NCBI GenBank assembly: GCA_947631245.1
Contig: CANRKP010000012.1
Span: 1-47,357, forward strand
From: an uncultured Clostridia bacterium
Lineage (GTDB): Bacteria > Bacillota > Clostridia > Oscillospirales > CAG-272
Direction: 5' to 3'
Length of the DNA: 47,357 nt
In this document: one piece after another, positions 25,129-33,726 of the stretch
How positions within the stretch are numbered: the stretch's first letter is position 1
How the letters are laid out: each line of letters opens with the position of its first letter
Notes under the pieces: generated by a model
What the model was told of the DNA's origin: nothing
What the model saw: the letters and a program-made list of their open reading frames with translations, nothing else
Databases searched by the model: none
Made by a program: the position numbers and the translations under genes

Positions 25129-27531
25129 TCATTTTACGACGATATTGACTATCCTTCCGGGGACGTAGATCTCCTTGACAATGGTCTTCCCCTCCGTCTG
25201 CGAGAGTACGCGCGCGTCCGCCTTCGCGAGCGCGAGGACGTCCTCCTTAGAGGCGTTCTTGTCGACCGTCAGCGTGCCTCTCAGCTTGCCGTTGACCTGG
25301 AGCGCGAGCTCCACCGTCGCGTCGACCGTCTTTGCCTCGTCATGCTCGGGCCATGCTGCGAGCGAGAGCAGGCTCTTTTCTCCGAGCGTCTCCGCTATCT
25401 CCTCCGAGATATGGGGCGCGAACGGGCAGAGCAGCTTCACGAACGTCAGAAGCTCGTCGCGCGTCAGCGAGCCGTTGTCATATATCTCGTTGAGCAGAGA
25501 CATAAGCGCCGCTATCGCGGTGTTGAACTTCAGCTCCTCGATGTCTGCCGAGACCTTCTTTATCGTCTTGTGGAACGAGCTTTCGAGTTCGGGAGTGACG
25601 CCTTTGCCGCGCACAAGCTCCGTGAGCCCCGCGACGCGGTCGAGGAAGCGTTTTGCGCCCTTGACGCCCGTATCCGACCACGGTGACGCCACGCCGTAAT
25701 CGCCCATGAAGCAGACGTATGTACGCAGCGTATCGGCGCCGTAAGCGCTGACTATGTCGAGCGGGTCGACGACGTTGCCGAGTGACTTTGACATCTTCTG
25801 CCCGTCCGAACCGAGCACGAGACCGACTGCCGACCGCTTCATATACGGCTCGATGTAAGGCACCTCGCCGAGGTCATAGAGGAAGCGGTACCAAAACCGC
25901 GAGTATATCATATGGCGCGTGACATGCTCCATGCCGCCGTTGTACCAGTCGACGGGCATCCAGTATTTGAGCGCGTCCATCCCCGCGAATGCGCTCTCGT
26001 TCTTCGGGTCGCAGTAGCGGAGGAAGTACCACGAGCTGCCCGCCCACTGGGGCATCGTGTCAGTCTCGCGCTTTGCGTCGCCGCCGCACTTCGGGCACTT
26101 GCAGTTGACGAAGGACTCCACCTTTGCGAGCGGGCTCTCCCCGCCCTCTCCAGGCTCGAAATCCTCGACCTCCGGCAGACGCAGCGGCAGCTCGTCATAC
26201 GGCACGGGGACCATGCCGCAGTGCGGGCAGTGTACTATCGGTATGGGCTCGCCCCAGTAGCGCTGGCGGTTGAACGCCCAGTCCTTCATTTTGTATGTGA
26301 CGCCGCCTTCTCCTATGCCGCGTTCGGTCAGAACCTCGATCACGCGGGCGATCGAATCCTTCTTGTTGTCGTAACCGTTCAGGAAGTCGGAGTTTACCAT
26401 CTCGCCGTCGCCCGTGTAGGCCTCCTTTGAGATGTCGCCTCCCTTTATGACCTCGATTATGTCTATGCCGAACTTCTTCGCAAATTCGTAGTCGCGCTCG
26501 TCATGCGCCGGAACTGCCATTATCGCGCCCGTTCCGTATCCCATCATGACGTAATCGGCTATGTAGACGGGTATCTTTTTGCCCGAAAGCGGGTTAATCG
26601 CCGTCAGCCCGTCTATTTTTACGCCCGTCTTGTCCTTTTGGAGCTGCGTGCGCTCAAATTCCGTCTTTTTCGCGCACGCCTCGCGGTACGCCTTCACCTC
26701 GTCCATATTGGCGATTTTGTCGGCGTATTTGTCTATTATCGGATGCTCCGGCGCTATGACCATGAACGTCACGCCGAAGAGCGTGTCGGGCCGCGTCGTG
26801 TATATCCTGAGCTTATCCTCTATGCCGTCAAGCTCGAAATTGACAAACGCGCCGGTCGACTTGCCTATCCAGTTTATCTGCTGCTGCTTGATGTTCGCCG
26901 GATAATCGACGAGGTCGAGACCCGAGAGGAGCTTGTCCGCGTATTCCGTGATGCGAAGGTACCAAACCTCCTTCGATTTCTGAACGACGTCGGAATGGCA
27001 GATGTCGCATTTGCCGCCCTGCGAGTCCTCATTTGAAAGGACGACCTTGCATGACGGGCAGTAGTTGACGAGCGTCTTGTCGCGGAAAACGAGCCCGTGC
27101 TCGAACATTTTGAGGAATATCCACTGCGTCCACTTGTAGTAGTCCTCGTCCGTCGTATCGACGACGCGCGACCAGTCAAACGAATAACCCACGCTCTTGA
27201 GCTGGCGCGTGAAGTTTGCTATATTCCGATCGGTGACGATGCGCGGATGCGTCTTCGTCTTTATGGCGTAGTTCTCGGTATTGAGACCGAACGCGTCGAA
27301 CCCTATCGGGAACAAGACGTTGTAGCCCTGCATACGGCGCTTTCGCGAGAGGACCTCCATGCTTATGAACGCCTTGATGTGACCGACGTGGAGCCCCGCT
27401 CCGCTCGGATACGGGAACTCTATGAGCCCGTAGAATTTCGGGAGCGTGTGGTCGTCCTTCGCCTCAAAGGCGTGCTCCGCCTCCCAGCGGTCCTGCCATT
27501 TCTTGTCACCGACCGTAAAATCGTACTTCAT
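25129..27531 (-). CDS. leuS: Leucyl-tRNA synthetase
   Basis: This 800-residue class I aminoacyl-tRNA synthetase charges tRNA-Leu. It shows the HIGH-type signature YPSGAGLHVGHIKAF (about 37-51), a zinc-binding CPSCKVVLSNE region, the CP1 editing domain (about 220-410, with TRPDTLFG and GYGTGAIMAVPAHDERD) and the KMSKS loop GSDGQKMSKSLGNV (near 570). The length matches the Bacillus-type enzyme. I see no T-box element: only 28 bases separate it from the gene upstream, so it is transcribed as the last gene of the long run and not from a T-box-controlled promoter of its own. Confidence 0.97.
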   Translation of the reverse strand: MKYDFTVGDKKWQDRWEAEHAFEAKDDHTLPKFYGLIEFPYPSGAGLHVGHIKAFISMEVLSRKRRMQGYNVLFPIGFDAFGLNTENYAIKTKTHPRIVTDRNIANFTRQLKSVGYSFDWSRVVDTTDEDYYKWTQWIFLKMFEHGLVFRDKTLVNYCPSCKVVLSNEDSQGGKCDICHSDVVQKSKEVWYLRITEYADKLLSGLDLVDYPANIKQQQINWIGKSTGAFVNFELDGIEDKLRIYTTRPDTLFGVTFMVIAPEHPIIDKYADKIANMDEVKAYREACAKKTEFERTQLQKDKTGVKIDGLTAINPLSGKKIPVYIADYVMMGYGTGAIMAVPAHDERDYEFAKKFGIDIIEVIKGGDISKEAYTGDGEMVNSDFLNGYDNKKDSIARVIEVLTERGIGEGGVTYKMKDWAFNRQRYWGEPIPIVHCPHCGMVPVPYDELPLRLPEVEDFEPGEGGESPLAKVESFVNCKCPKCGGDAKRETDTMPQWAGSSWYFLRYCDPKNESAFAGMDALKYWMPVDWYNGGMEHVTRHMIYSRFWYRFLYDLGEVPYIEPYMKRSAVGLVLGSDGQKMSKSLGNVVDPLDIVSAYGADTLRTYVCFMGDYGVASPWSDTGVKGAKRFLDRVAGLTELVRGKGVTPELESSFHKTIKKVSADIEELKFNTAIAALMSLLNEIYDNGSLTRDELLTFVKLLCPFAPHISEEIAETLGEKSLLSLAAWPEHDEAKTVDATVELALQVNGKLRGTLTVDKNASKEDVLALAKADARVLSQTEGKTIVKEIYVPGRIVNIVVK

Positions 27532-27559
27532 GTAAAGTGTTTCTTCCTTTCAGGTAAAC

Positions 27560-28522
27560 TCATTTTATTCGTGCGTAACCCACAGCCTCTATAAGCTCCT
27601 GCCCTTCGTCCGAGAGCAGCCAGTCAAGGAGGCGGCGGACGTTTTCATCTTCATTGTCTTTTCGACACACGGCGTAAAACTCCGTTACGAGCGGATATTT
27701 GCCGTTCTTTATATTCTCCGCCGTCGGCGAAACGCCGTCGACGGCGAGCATTTTAACGGTGTGCTCGCGCGGCACCGCCTCGACGTAGAAACGGAACGAA
27801 TAGCCGATCGACACGCCGAGAAAGCCGAACGCGCGTCCCGTTATCATCGGCTCGCCGTTCATGAAATGCTCCATCACCGTTTGGCTTCCGCTGCCCGCTA
27901 GCCGCGTTTTCGGGTCTATCATCCTGTCGGGCCCGCCAAGCTCGCTCCAGTTTTTGTATTTTCCCGTGTATATCCCGCGAAGCTGTTCCGCCGTGAGCCC
28001 GTTTACGGGGTTGTTCTCGTTCACAATAAAGACGAACCCCTCGCGCCCTATCGGTATGAGCTCGAGCTCCGCCCCGACAGAGGCGGCGTATTCCCTCTGT
28101 TCCTTCGACGGCGCGGCGCAGAACACGATGTCCGCGTCCCCGTCGGCGACCGCGCGGTACGCGCGCAGCGTGTTGCGGAACTGCACGGCGCTACCATCGG
28201 CGAACGCGCCGTTCTCGAAGGTCACGCTGCCCTCCGGGTAAACGGACGCGGCAACGGACGCGTATATGGGATAGAGAGCCGATGCGCCGTCGAGCACAGG
28301 CAGCCTGTCCCCGTCGGAAAACCTGAGGCTCGACTTGACCGTGACGGCGCGCGTCCCGTCCGCAAACGGGAGATAATCCTCAAGCGAGATCGCGTTTTTC
28401 CGCTCCTCCACCGTCATCTCGTCGACGGCGCGCCGCGTGAACAGCGCGTAGATCGAGACGTTCAGCGAAAGAAATATCGCGGCGACAAGAAATAATACTG
28501 CAATTGCGGCGCTTTTTTTCAT
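27560..28522 (-). CDS. PstS-like periplasmic-binding-fold protein, membrane-anchored
   Basis: This 320-residue protein has an N-terminal hydrophobic helix (about 5-27) with no lipobox Cys, so it is probably held at the membrane by an uncleaved anchor. The rest matches the PBP-like/PstS family: LDGASALYPIYASVAASVYP, DGDADIVFCAAPS, GREGFVFIVNENNPV, LTAEQLRGIYTGKYKNW, RLAGSGSQTVMEHFM and DWLLSDEGQELI. No transporter permease or ATPase is nearby, so it is an orphan binding protein; phosphate is the family ligand but unproven here. It starts four bases after a 46-residue membrane-protein gene and is likely coupled to it. Confidence 0.85.
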   Translation of the reverse strand: MKKSAAIAVLFLVAAIFLSLNVSIYALFTRRAVDEMTVEERKNAISLEDYLPFADGTRAVTVKSSLRFSDGDRLPVLDGASALYPIYASVAASVYPEGSVTFENGAFADGSAVQFRNTLRAYRAVADGDADIVFCAAPSKEQREYAASVGAELELIPIGREGFVFIVNENNPVNGLTAEQLRGIYTGKYKNWSELGGPDRMIDPKTRLAGSGSQTVMEHFMNGEPMITGRAFGFLGVSIGYSFRFYVEAVPREHTVKMLAVDGVSPTAENIKNGKYPLVTEFYAVCRKDNEDENVRRLLDWLLSDEGQELIEAVGYARIK

Positions 28523-28526
28523 TCCG

Positions 28527-28667
28527 TTACCAAAGCTCCGTCGCGATATAAGTTATTATCGAGCAGTTCTCGTATTCGTAAGCCGTGTACGCCGCAAGCG
28601 CCGCCGTCACCGTGACGCCGAGCGCGACGACCGCCGCCAAAAGAATATAAAATGTGCGCTCCCTCAT
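28527..28667 (-). CDS. 46-residue single-span membrane protein
   Basis: Direct translation gives a 46-residue protein: basic MRERT, one membrane helix (about 6-27) and an outer tail rich in Tyr with one Cys (YTAYEYENCSIITY). GAGG lies seven bases before the ATG, the upstream gene ends nine bases before, and the binding-protein gene begins four bases after its stop, so it fits tightly into the operon. A longer frame that overlaps here (28519-28779) reads as basic low-complexity and is a shadow. I do not recognise a family; a small partner of the binding protein is a reasonable guess. Confidence 0.65.
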   Translation of the reverse strand: MRERTFYILLAAVVALGVTVTAALAAYTAYEYENCSIITYIATELW

Positions 28668-28676
28668 CTTCCCGCC

Positions 28677-28928
28677 TCACATAAAGAAAATGGCGGCAAT
28701 GTATATGACTGTCAGCCACAGAACGCCGAGCACGGTGACGGCAAGGCAGACGGACGAAACGATGAGAAGTGCTAACCATATGCGCTTTTTTCTCGCAAGC
28801 GCGCCGTCAGCTTCCCCTGCTGCACACGCCTTTGACGCGCGGCGGAAAAAAATGAGACTGACGGCGAAAAACGCGGCGGATGCGACAGCCGGCATCAAAT
28901 ATAAGAAAAATATCAGAAAATCCGCCAT
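28677..28928 (-). CDS. Small membrane protein with two to three predicted spans
   Basis: This 83-residue protein is almost wholly hydrophobic. One span is at about 3-27, a short charged loop follows (FRRASKACAAGEADGALARKKR), and a long hydrophobic stretch from 50 to 83 can hold one or two spans. No family is recognised. It starts six bases after rsfS and is followed after nine bases by the 46-residue membrane protein and then the PstS-like protein, so the three may work together in the membrane. Confidence 0.7.
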   Translation of the reverse strand: MADFLIFFLYLMPAVASAAFFAVSLIFFRRASKACAAGEADGALARKKRIWLALLIVSSVCLAVTVLGVLWLTVIYIAAIFFM

Positions 28929-28934
28929 GATATT

Positions 28935-29330
28935 TTATCTTGCCGTCAGAGAATCCTTTATGTCGACCTCCTCCGCGTCCTCCCAGAGCTTTTCGAGCCT
29001 GTACGCGGCGCGGTTCTCCTCATTGAATATGTGCACGATCACAGAGTGATAGTCCATGCATATCCAGTTCGCCTCGGGGAGCCCCTCGATGTGTCCGGGC
29101 TGAAGCCCCGACTCGCCGATGAGGTACTCGACCTCGCCCGAGAGCGCGCGGATCTGCGTTGTGCTTGAGCCGGTGCAGATGACGAAATAGTCTGCGATTA
29201 TGGTCTTTTCCGTAACGTGGAGCAGCCGGATGTCTCCGGCGAGCTTGTCGTCGAGGATCCTTACTATCGAGTGCGCGAGCGCCTCGGGCGTTGATACGTC
29301 ATAAGTCTTTTTTGCTTCGTTGTTTTCCAT
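28935..29330 (-). CDS. rsfS: Ribosomal silencing factor RsfS (Iojap family)
   Basis: This 131-residue protein binds ribosomal protein L14 and blocks joining of the subunits when nutrients are short. Visible family marks are ALAHSIVRILDDKLAGDI, DYFVICTGSSTTQIRALSGEVE, GHIEGLPEANWICMDYHSVIVHIF and the C-terminal YRLEKLWEDA. The first 15 residues are polar and not conserved. In Bacillota rsfS usually follows nadD and yqeK; here an LCP gene stands between yqeK and rsfS, an arrangement also seen in Clostridia. Confidence 0.95.
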   Translation of the reverse strand: MENNEAKKTYDVSTPEALAHSIVRILDDKLAGDIRLLHVTEKTIIADYFVICTGSSTTQIRALSGEVEYLIGESGLQPGHIEGLPEANWICMDYHSVIVHIFNEENRAAYRLEKLWEDAEEVDIKDSLTAR

Positions 29331-29355
29331 TTCCGTGACCTTTTCCTTTCGTTTT

Positions 29356-30552
29356 TTATTTTCTCGGTATATCTATCGGATCGTCGCTGACGTCCGACGC
29401 ATCGTAGATCTTGTTTCCCGCCGTGCCGAGCGGGCTTTCGTATATTTTTTTGCTTGCCTCGCTGTCTGCCCTGTACATGCATTCGTCGGGGTCGAAGCTC
29501 TCTTTATCGATCTGTACTTCAAACACGTTCAGATATTCGTTTAGCATCGCTATCGTGTCGTCGCGGTACAGCACATAGACCGACGCGCCGCCGACCGAGG
29601 CTGACTCACCCGGCAGCGTCATCATGTGCACCTGCGAAAGGTCGACCGAAAGCGCGGACCTCCCGAAATAGAGGAAATCGGAGGCGCCTATGTTGGACGT
29701 CAGATTTTCCGTTACGGTGCCCGCTATTTCCGCGAGCATCTTTATGCTCATCCTCTCCTTCATCTGCGACATCAGCGCAGACATGAAGTTCTTGAGCGCG
29801 TTCTGCCTGCCGAGATCCTGCTGGACGTATCCTTTTCTGTATCTGACGAACTGCATCGCGTGCTCGCCGTCAAGGTGCTGATACCCCGCCTTTAAGTCTA
29901 TATAGAGATCCTGATACGGATCCTCGTAAAACATATCCTCCGGTATCATAAGGTCGACGCCGCCGACGGCGTCTATTATCTTCACAAACCCGTCGAGGTC
30001 GACGACGGCGGAATAATTTATCCTTACGCGGAAGTTCCGCTCGATAAGCGCCGCGAGGTTTGATACCGCCAAGAGCTCGGGCGTGTCGGAGCCGCTTTTC
30101 TTTGCCGAATTATAATAGACCGCGTAATACGCGTTTATCCTTCCGACTGATTTTATGTCGTCTGTCTTTATATATGTGTCCCGCGGGATCTGTACGATGT
30201 TTATCTTCCCGTCGACGACATTATAGGAGACGATCATCATTATGTCGGTGCTGTTCGACGCGCGGTCAAGCCCGACAATGAGGAAATTATACCGTCCGCG
30301 CTCCTGCTTCATGCCTGAAAAGGCGTCGCCGCCGTATTCGGGCAGCCCGGGCAATGCGTCGCCGTAAGCGCCCTCCATGCCGGGGAAAAGGGGGTTTTTG
30401 TTCGCGTCAGGGTCGGGGGAATACGTTTTCAAATAGAGTATCGCCAAAAAGGCACACGCTGCGACAAGAATCAGGAGGACAAAAAGCAGCTTTCCGTTAC
30501 CCGACTTCTTTTTCGGTCTCTCTCCGCCGTAAGTATCCCATTCTCGACGCAT
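29356..30552 (-). CDS. LytR-CpsA-Psr (LCP) family protein
   Basis: This 398-residue membrane-anchored protein has a basic cytoplasmic N-terminus, one membrane helix (about 22-42), a Pro/Gly-rich stalk and the LCP domain (about 88-270). Domain marks include NFLIVGLDRASNSTDIMMI, IVQIPRDTYI, NYSAVVDLDGFVKIIDAVGGVD, HLDGEHAMQFVRYRK and RQNALKNFM, with the Arg and Asp residues used to bind the polyprenyl pyrophosphate head. LCP enzymes attach wall teichoic acids, capsule or other glycopolymers to peptidoglycan. A possible functional link to the exopolysaccharide module at the window's left end is inferred only. Starts 17 bases after yqeK. Confidence 0.94.
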   Translation of the reverse strand: MRREWDTYGGERPKKKSGNGKLLFVLLILVAACAFLAILYLKTYSPDPDANKNPLFPGMEGAYGDALPGLPEYGGDAFSGMKQERGRYNFLIVGLDRASNSTDIMMIVSYNVVDGKINIVQIPRDTYIKTDDIKSVGRINAYYAVYYNSAKKSGSDTPELLAVSNLAALIERNFRVRINYSAVVDLDGFVKIIDAVGGVDLMIPEDMFYEDPYQDLYIDLKAGYQHLDGEHAMQFVRYRKGYVQQDLGRQNALKNFMSALMSQMKERMSIKMLAEIAGTVTENLTSNIGASDFLYFGRSALSVDLSQVHMMTLPGESASVGGASVYVLYRDDTIAMLNEYLNVFEVQIDKESFDPDECMYRADSEASKKIYESPLGTAGNKIYDASDVSDDPIDIPRK

Positions 30553-30569
30553 AAAACGCTTACCGCCCG

Positions 30570-31229
30570 TCAGAGTCTCCCTTCCCCGAACGTCCCGCCG
30601 CCTTCAAAATACGAAAGCGCCTCCGCCGTCTCGACCTCGAGCTTTCCGCCGCGCTCTTTGACATACGATACCGTGTCGGAAAGCGCCTTGCAGACGGCAC
30701 GCCGCAGCGCCTCAAGCCTGCCGTCATTGTCGGCGGCGCGCTCGAGCTCGGCGTGAGTCGAGGCGCGGAGCGAGAGGCACTTGTCATATGTCCGCGTCGG
30801 CTCGATATAGTCGGCGAGGAACACGACCGCTTCAAGCACCGTCATTCCGGCGCGACCCGTCGTATGATATTTTATCGCGGACAAGAGCTCTTCGTCGGCA
30901 GCATATTCCGGGAAAAACGCCATCGTCACGGCCGCTCCCGCGGCGGCGTGCGCCACCGCCGGAAGAGGCGGGTCGGGAAATTTATTACAGTCTATTATAC
31001 CAAATTCACGAATATAATTCAACTGCTTTTCGTAACATAAATTTTTCGCTATGTCGTGCAAAATCGATGCGGCGCGAGCTTCTTTTACATGCTCGGGGCA
31101 TACGAAGGACGCAAGATAATCCGCCTCCCGCTCGACCGCGAGCGCGTGCGCGAACCGCTTTTCGGTATAAAACGGGCGCGCCTTCTCCCGCAGCAAAGAA
31201 AGCTCCTCTTCAGTCGGTTCAACCCTCAC
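30570..31229 (-). CDS. yqeK: YqeK family HD-domain nucleotide hydrolase
   Basis: This 219-residue HD-superfamily protein has metal-site residues in order: KRFAHALAVE (His), EARAASILHDIAKN (HD), HAAAGA (His) and IKYHTTGRAGMT (His). Members of the family hydrolyse diadenosine tetraphosphate symmetrically. The last 35 residues are extra compared with the shortest relatives. I chose the GTG at 31229 because AGGAAGG lies eight bases before it; a TTG further upstream has no site. Its start overlaps the end of nadD by 11 bases. The nadD-yqeK pair is conserved across Bacillota. Confidence 0.92.
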   Translation of the reverse strand: MRVEPTEEELSLLREKARPFYTEKRFAHALAVEREADYLASFVCPEHVKEARAASILHDIAKNLCYEKQLNYIREFGIIDCNKFPDPPLPAVAHAAAGAAVTMAFFPEYAADEELLSAIKYHTTGRAGMTVLEAVVFLADYIEPTRTYDKCLSLRASTHAELERAADNDGRLEALRRAVCKALSDTVSYVKERGGKLEVETAEALSYFEGGGTFGEGRL

Positions 31230-31857
31230 GGTAAAGCCCTTCCTTTTTGATATATTCAAGCACTTCCGGCAAAAGCAGCCCCGCTGTGTCCCGTCCTTCC
31301 GCTATCGCCCGGCGCAGCTCGGTCGACGATACAGGGAGCGGCTCAATATCGAGCCTGTCGACCACGGCGCCGAAGCGCGCCTCATACTCCGCGCGCTTCA
31401 AAAGGCACAGCTCCTCGCTGCCGCCGCGGCTGACATATACGATGTGCGCGCGGTCGAATATCTCCTCCGGACGCCGCCATGTGTCAAGCGTCGTAAACAT
31501 ATCGTCGCCCGTGAGCATGTATATTCCGTGCCGCCCCTTTATGCCGCAGAGCCCGTACAGCTCCGCGAGCGTGTCCGCCGTGTAGCTCTTCCCCTGCCGC
31601 GATATCTCAAGCTCGGAGACGACGGCGTTCCCGCCGTCCGTCAGGGCGCGGAACGCGATGCGCGCCATATTGAGCCTGTGCGCGGGGATGTCTCCGTTTG
31701 AAATCGCCTTGTGCGGGGGGACGTATGCCGGCATGATATAGAGCATGTCGAGCCGAAACCGGGACAAAAACGCCTCCGCCGCCCGGACGTGCCCCATATG
31801 CGGCGGCGAGAACGTCCCGCCGTAAAGCCCTATCCTTTTTTCGCTCACATTTTTCAC
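31219..31857 (-). CDS. nadD: Nicotinate-nucleotide adenylyltransferase
   Basis: This 212-residue enzyme joins nicotinate mononucleotide and ATP to deamido-NAD in NAD synthesis. Near the N-terminus it has GLYGGTFSPPHMGHVRAAEA (nucleotidyltransferase HxGH motif), and then PPHK, MLTGDDMFTTLDTWRRPEEI and the C-terminal SSTELRRAI (ISSTxIR motif). The long upstream reading frame is a shadow of yhbY. I set the start at the GTG at 31857, which overlaps the yhbY stop in GTGA; a second GTG three codons on is also possible. Overlaps yqeK at its 3' end. Confidence 0.94.
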   Translation of the reverse strand: MKNVSEKRIGLYGGTFSPPHMGHVRAAEAFLSRFRLDMLYIMPAYVPPHKAISNGDIPAHRLNMARIAFRALTDGGNAVVSELEISRQGKSYTADTLAELYGLCGIKGRHGIYMLTGDDMFTTLDTWRRPEEIFDRAHIVYVSRGGSEELCLLKRAEYEARFGAVVDRLDIEPLPVSSTELRRAIAEGRDTAGLLLPEVLEYIKKEGLYREG

Positions 31858-32153
31858 AGCTCTATTTTGTCTTTTTTTGTCTTGCTCGGGCGGTAGAGCA
31901 CAAAGCGCGAGCCGACGACAGACACGACGGCAGCGTCCGAGCGCTCGGCTATGACCTCCGCTGCCTCGCGGCTCGTATACGGGCATGTGTCGAGCACTCT
32001 CAGCTTTATAAGCTCGCGCGCCTCGAGCGCAAAGCATACCTGACGGACAGTCTCGTCCGAGATGCCGTCCTTGCCTATCTGAAATATAGTGTCAAAATCG
32101 TTCGCCATAGAGCGCAGGCGCGCCCTCTGTTTTCCCGTAAGCTCGAGCTTCAT
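31854..32153 (-). CDS. yhbY: YhbY family ribosome assembly RNA-binding protein
   Basis: This 99-residue CRS1-YhbY domain protein binds pre-50S particles. Family marks are LTGKQRARLRSMA, FQIGKDGISDETVRQV, ALEARELIKLRVL and AAVVSVVGSRFVLYR. It is full length. The ATG overlaps the rdgB stop (ATGA) and its own stop overlaps the nadD start, so three genes are coupled in a row. The order yhbY-nadD-yqeK-rsfS is a conserved ribosome and NAD cluster of Bacillota. Confidence 0.94.
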   Translation of the reverse strand: MKLELTGKQRARLRSMANDFDTIFQIGKDGISDETVRQVCFALEARELIKLRVLDTCPYTSREAAEVIAERSDAAVVSVVGSRFVLYRPSKTKKDKIEL

Positions 32154-32788
32154 CTTTTCTCTTCTCCGTCGGTTTTCTCGAGCGCCTCAACGATAGGCGC
32201 CATTTTTTCCGCAAACTCGCGAAGTGCCGCCCCTCTGTGGCTCACTCTGTCCTTTGCCTCGGGTGAAAGCTCGCCGAATGTGCACCCCTCCTCGTCCCTG
32301 TAAAAGAGCGGGTCGTAGCCGAAGCCGCCCTCGCCTCTGTACTCGCGAAGAATGCGCCCGCGGCATTCGCCGTATGCCTCGACCGGCGGGATGCCGTATT
32401 TTTCAGGGAAAACGGCTGCGATCGCGCACGCGTAGTGCGCGCCGCGCTCCCCGTCGGGAACGCTTTCCAGTTCGGAGAGCAGCTTTTCGTTGTTCTCCCC
32501 GTCGCCGCCGCCCGAATATCTCGCGGAATAAATGCCCGGCGCGCCTCCGAGCGCGTCGACGCAGAGACCGGAATCGTCCGCGATCCCTATATAGCCGAGA
32601 GATGCCGGGACGGACGCCTTTATCCTTGCGTTCTCCGCAAAGCTCTCCCCGTCCTCGACGATGTCGCCCTCAAATCCGATGTCGGAGAGCGAAAGCAGCT
32701 CGGCGTCCGGCGAGAGCACGGCGAGGATGCGCTTCATCTCCGCCTTCTTCTTTTCGTTGTTGCTCGCAAGCACGAATTTGATGCCCAA
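32150..32788 (-). CDS. rdgB: RdgB/HAM1 family dITP/XTP pyrophosphatase
   Basis: This 212-residue enzyme hydrolyses non-canonical purine nucleoside triphosphates (dITP, XTP) to monophosphates and keeps them out of DNA and RNA. It shows LASNNEKKKAEMKRIL (SxN-K substrate site), ADDSGLCVDALGGAPGIYSARY (catalytic Asp), GFGYDPLFYRDE and VSHRGAALREF. It starts with TTG, supported by AGAGG eight bases before, which lies inside the last codons of ftsY; translation is coupled. No alternative ATG is available near the start of the fold. Confidence 0.95.
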   Translation of the reverse strand: MGIKFVLASNNEKKKAEMKRILAVLSPDAELLSLSDIGFEGDIVEDGESFAENARIKASVPASLGYIGIADDSGLCVDALGGAPGIYSARYSGGGDGENNEKLLSELESVPDGERGAHYACAIAAVFPEKYGIPPVEAYGECRGRILREYRGEGGFGYDPLFYRDEEGCTFGELSPEAKDRVSHRGAALREFAEKMAPIVEALEKTDGEEKR

Positions 32789-32793
32789 ATCTC

Positions 32794-33711
32794 TTACCTC
32801 TCAAAAAGCGCGCGCGCGAAATCGCGGCTGTTGAAGGGCTCCATGTCGTCGATTCCCTCTCCGACGCCGATGTATTTTACGGGAATGCCGAGCTCTCCCT
32901 TTATGGAGATGACGATGCCTCCCTTCGCCGTGCCGTCGAGCTTTGTCAGGATAAGTCCTGTGATGTTCGCCGCGTTCTTGAATTCCTTAGCCTGAACGAC
33001 TGCGTTCTGACCCGTCGTCGCGTCGAGCACGAGCAGCGTCTCGCGGGCGGCGTCCGGCAGCTCGCGCGTTATGACGCGGTCTATTTTCGAAAGCTCGTCC
33101 ATGAGATTTTTCTTGTTGTGGAGCCTCCCCGCCGTGTCCACGATGAGGACGTCGGCTCCGCGCTTCTTCGCCGCGGCGGCGGCGTCGAAAACTACGGCGG
33201 CGGGGTCGCTGCCCTCGTTCTGCCTTATGAGAGATGCCCCCGACCTTTCGCACCACACGGCAAGCTGATCCGCCGCCGCCGCGCGGAACGTGTCCGCCGC
33301 GGCAACGATAACGCGCTTGCCTCGCCGTGTGAGGTCCGCCGCTATCTTTCCGATGGACGTCGTTTTGCCGACGCCGTTGACGCCGATGACGAGTATGACG
33401 GACGGCGTCGTAGACAGGTCGAGCTCGCCGCCCTCGCCGCCGTCGCTTATCATGCCCGTGATTATGTCCTCGAGCGCCGCTTTGGCGTCGTCGGCGTCTG
33501 TCAGCCTCTCCGCCTTGATGCGCGCCCTCAGCTCGTCGAGTATCGCCTCAGTCGTCTCAACTCCGACGTCCGCCGTTATCAGCGTCTCCTCGAGCTCGTC
33601 GAGCATGTCCTCGTCTATTTTGACGAAGTGCTGCATCACGCGGTCGATATTGCCCATTATCGCGGACTTCGTTTTTCCTATGCCCGCCTTAAGTTTTTCG
33701 TAAAAGCCCAT
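32794..33711 (-). CDS. ftsY: Signal recognition particle receptor FtsY
   Basis: This 305-residue SRP GTPase delivers ribosomes making membrane proteins to the translocon. The helical N domain covers about 1-90. The G domain has G1 GVNGVGKTTSIGK (about 110), the insertion-box DTFRAAAADQL, G3 VDTAGR, G4 TKLDG and a C-terminal GVGEGIDDMEPF. The acidic A domain of Escherichia coli is absent, as in most Bacillota. It starts 15 bases after smc, in the usual rnc-smc-ftsY order. Confidence 0.96.
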   Translation of the reverse strand: MGFYEKLKAGIGKTKSAIMGNIDRVMQHFVKIDEDMLDELEETLITADVGVETTEAILDELRARIKAERLTDADDAKAALEDIITGMISDGGEGGELDLSTTPSVILVIGVNGVGKTTSIGKIAADLTRRGKRVIVAAADTFRAAAADQLAVWCERSGASLIRQNEGSDPAAVVFDAAAAAKKRGADVLIVDTAGRLHNKKNLMDELSKIDRVITRELPDAARETLLVLDATTGQNAVVQAKEFKNAANITGLILTKLDGTAKGGIVISIKGELGIPVKYIGVGEGIDDMEPFNSRDFARALFER

Positions 33712-33726
33712 TTTTCGTAACCTCTT

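Noticed and set aside
27532-27559. T-box leader for leuS
   Set aside because: Only 28 bases lie before leuS, far too short for a T-box, and no specifier or T-box sequence is visible.
28519-28779. An 86-codon frame overlapping the two small membrane-protein genes
   Set aside because: Sequence is His/Arg-rich without hydrophobic pattern; the 46-residue frame in the same DNA has a proper ribosome site and a membrane helix.
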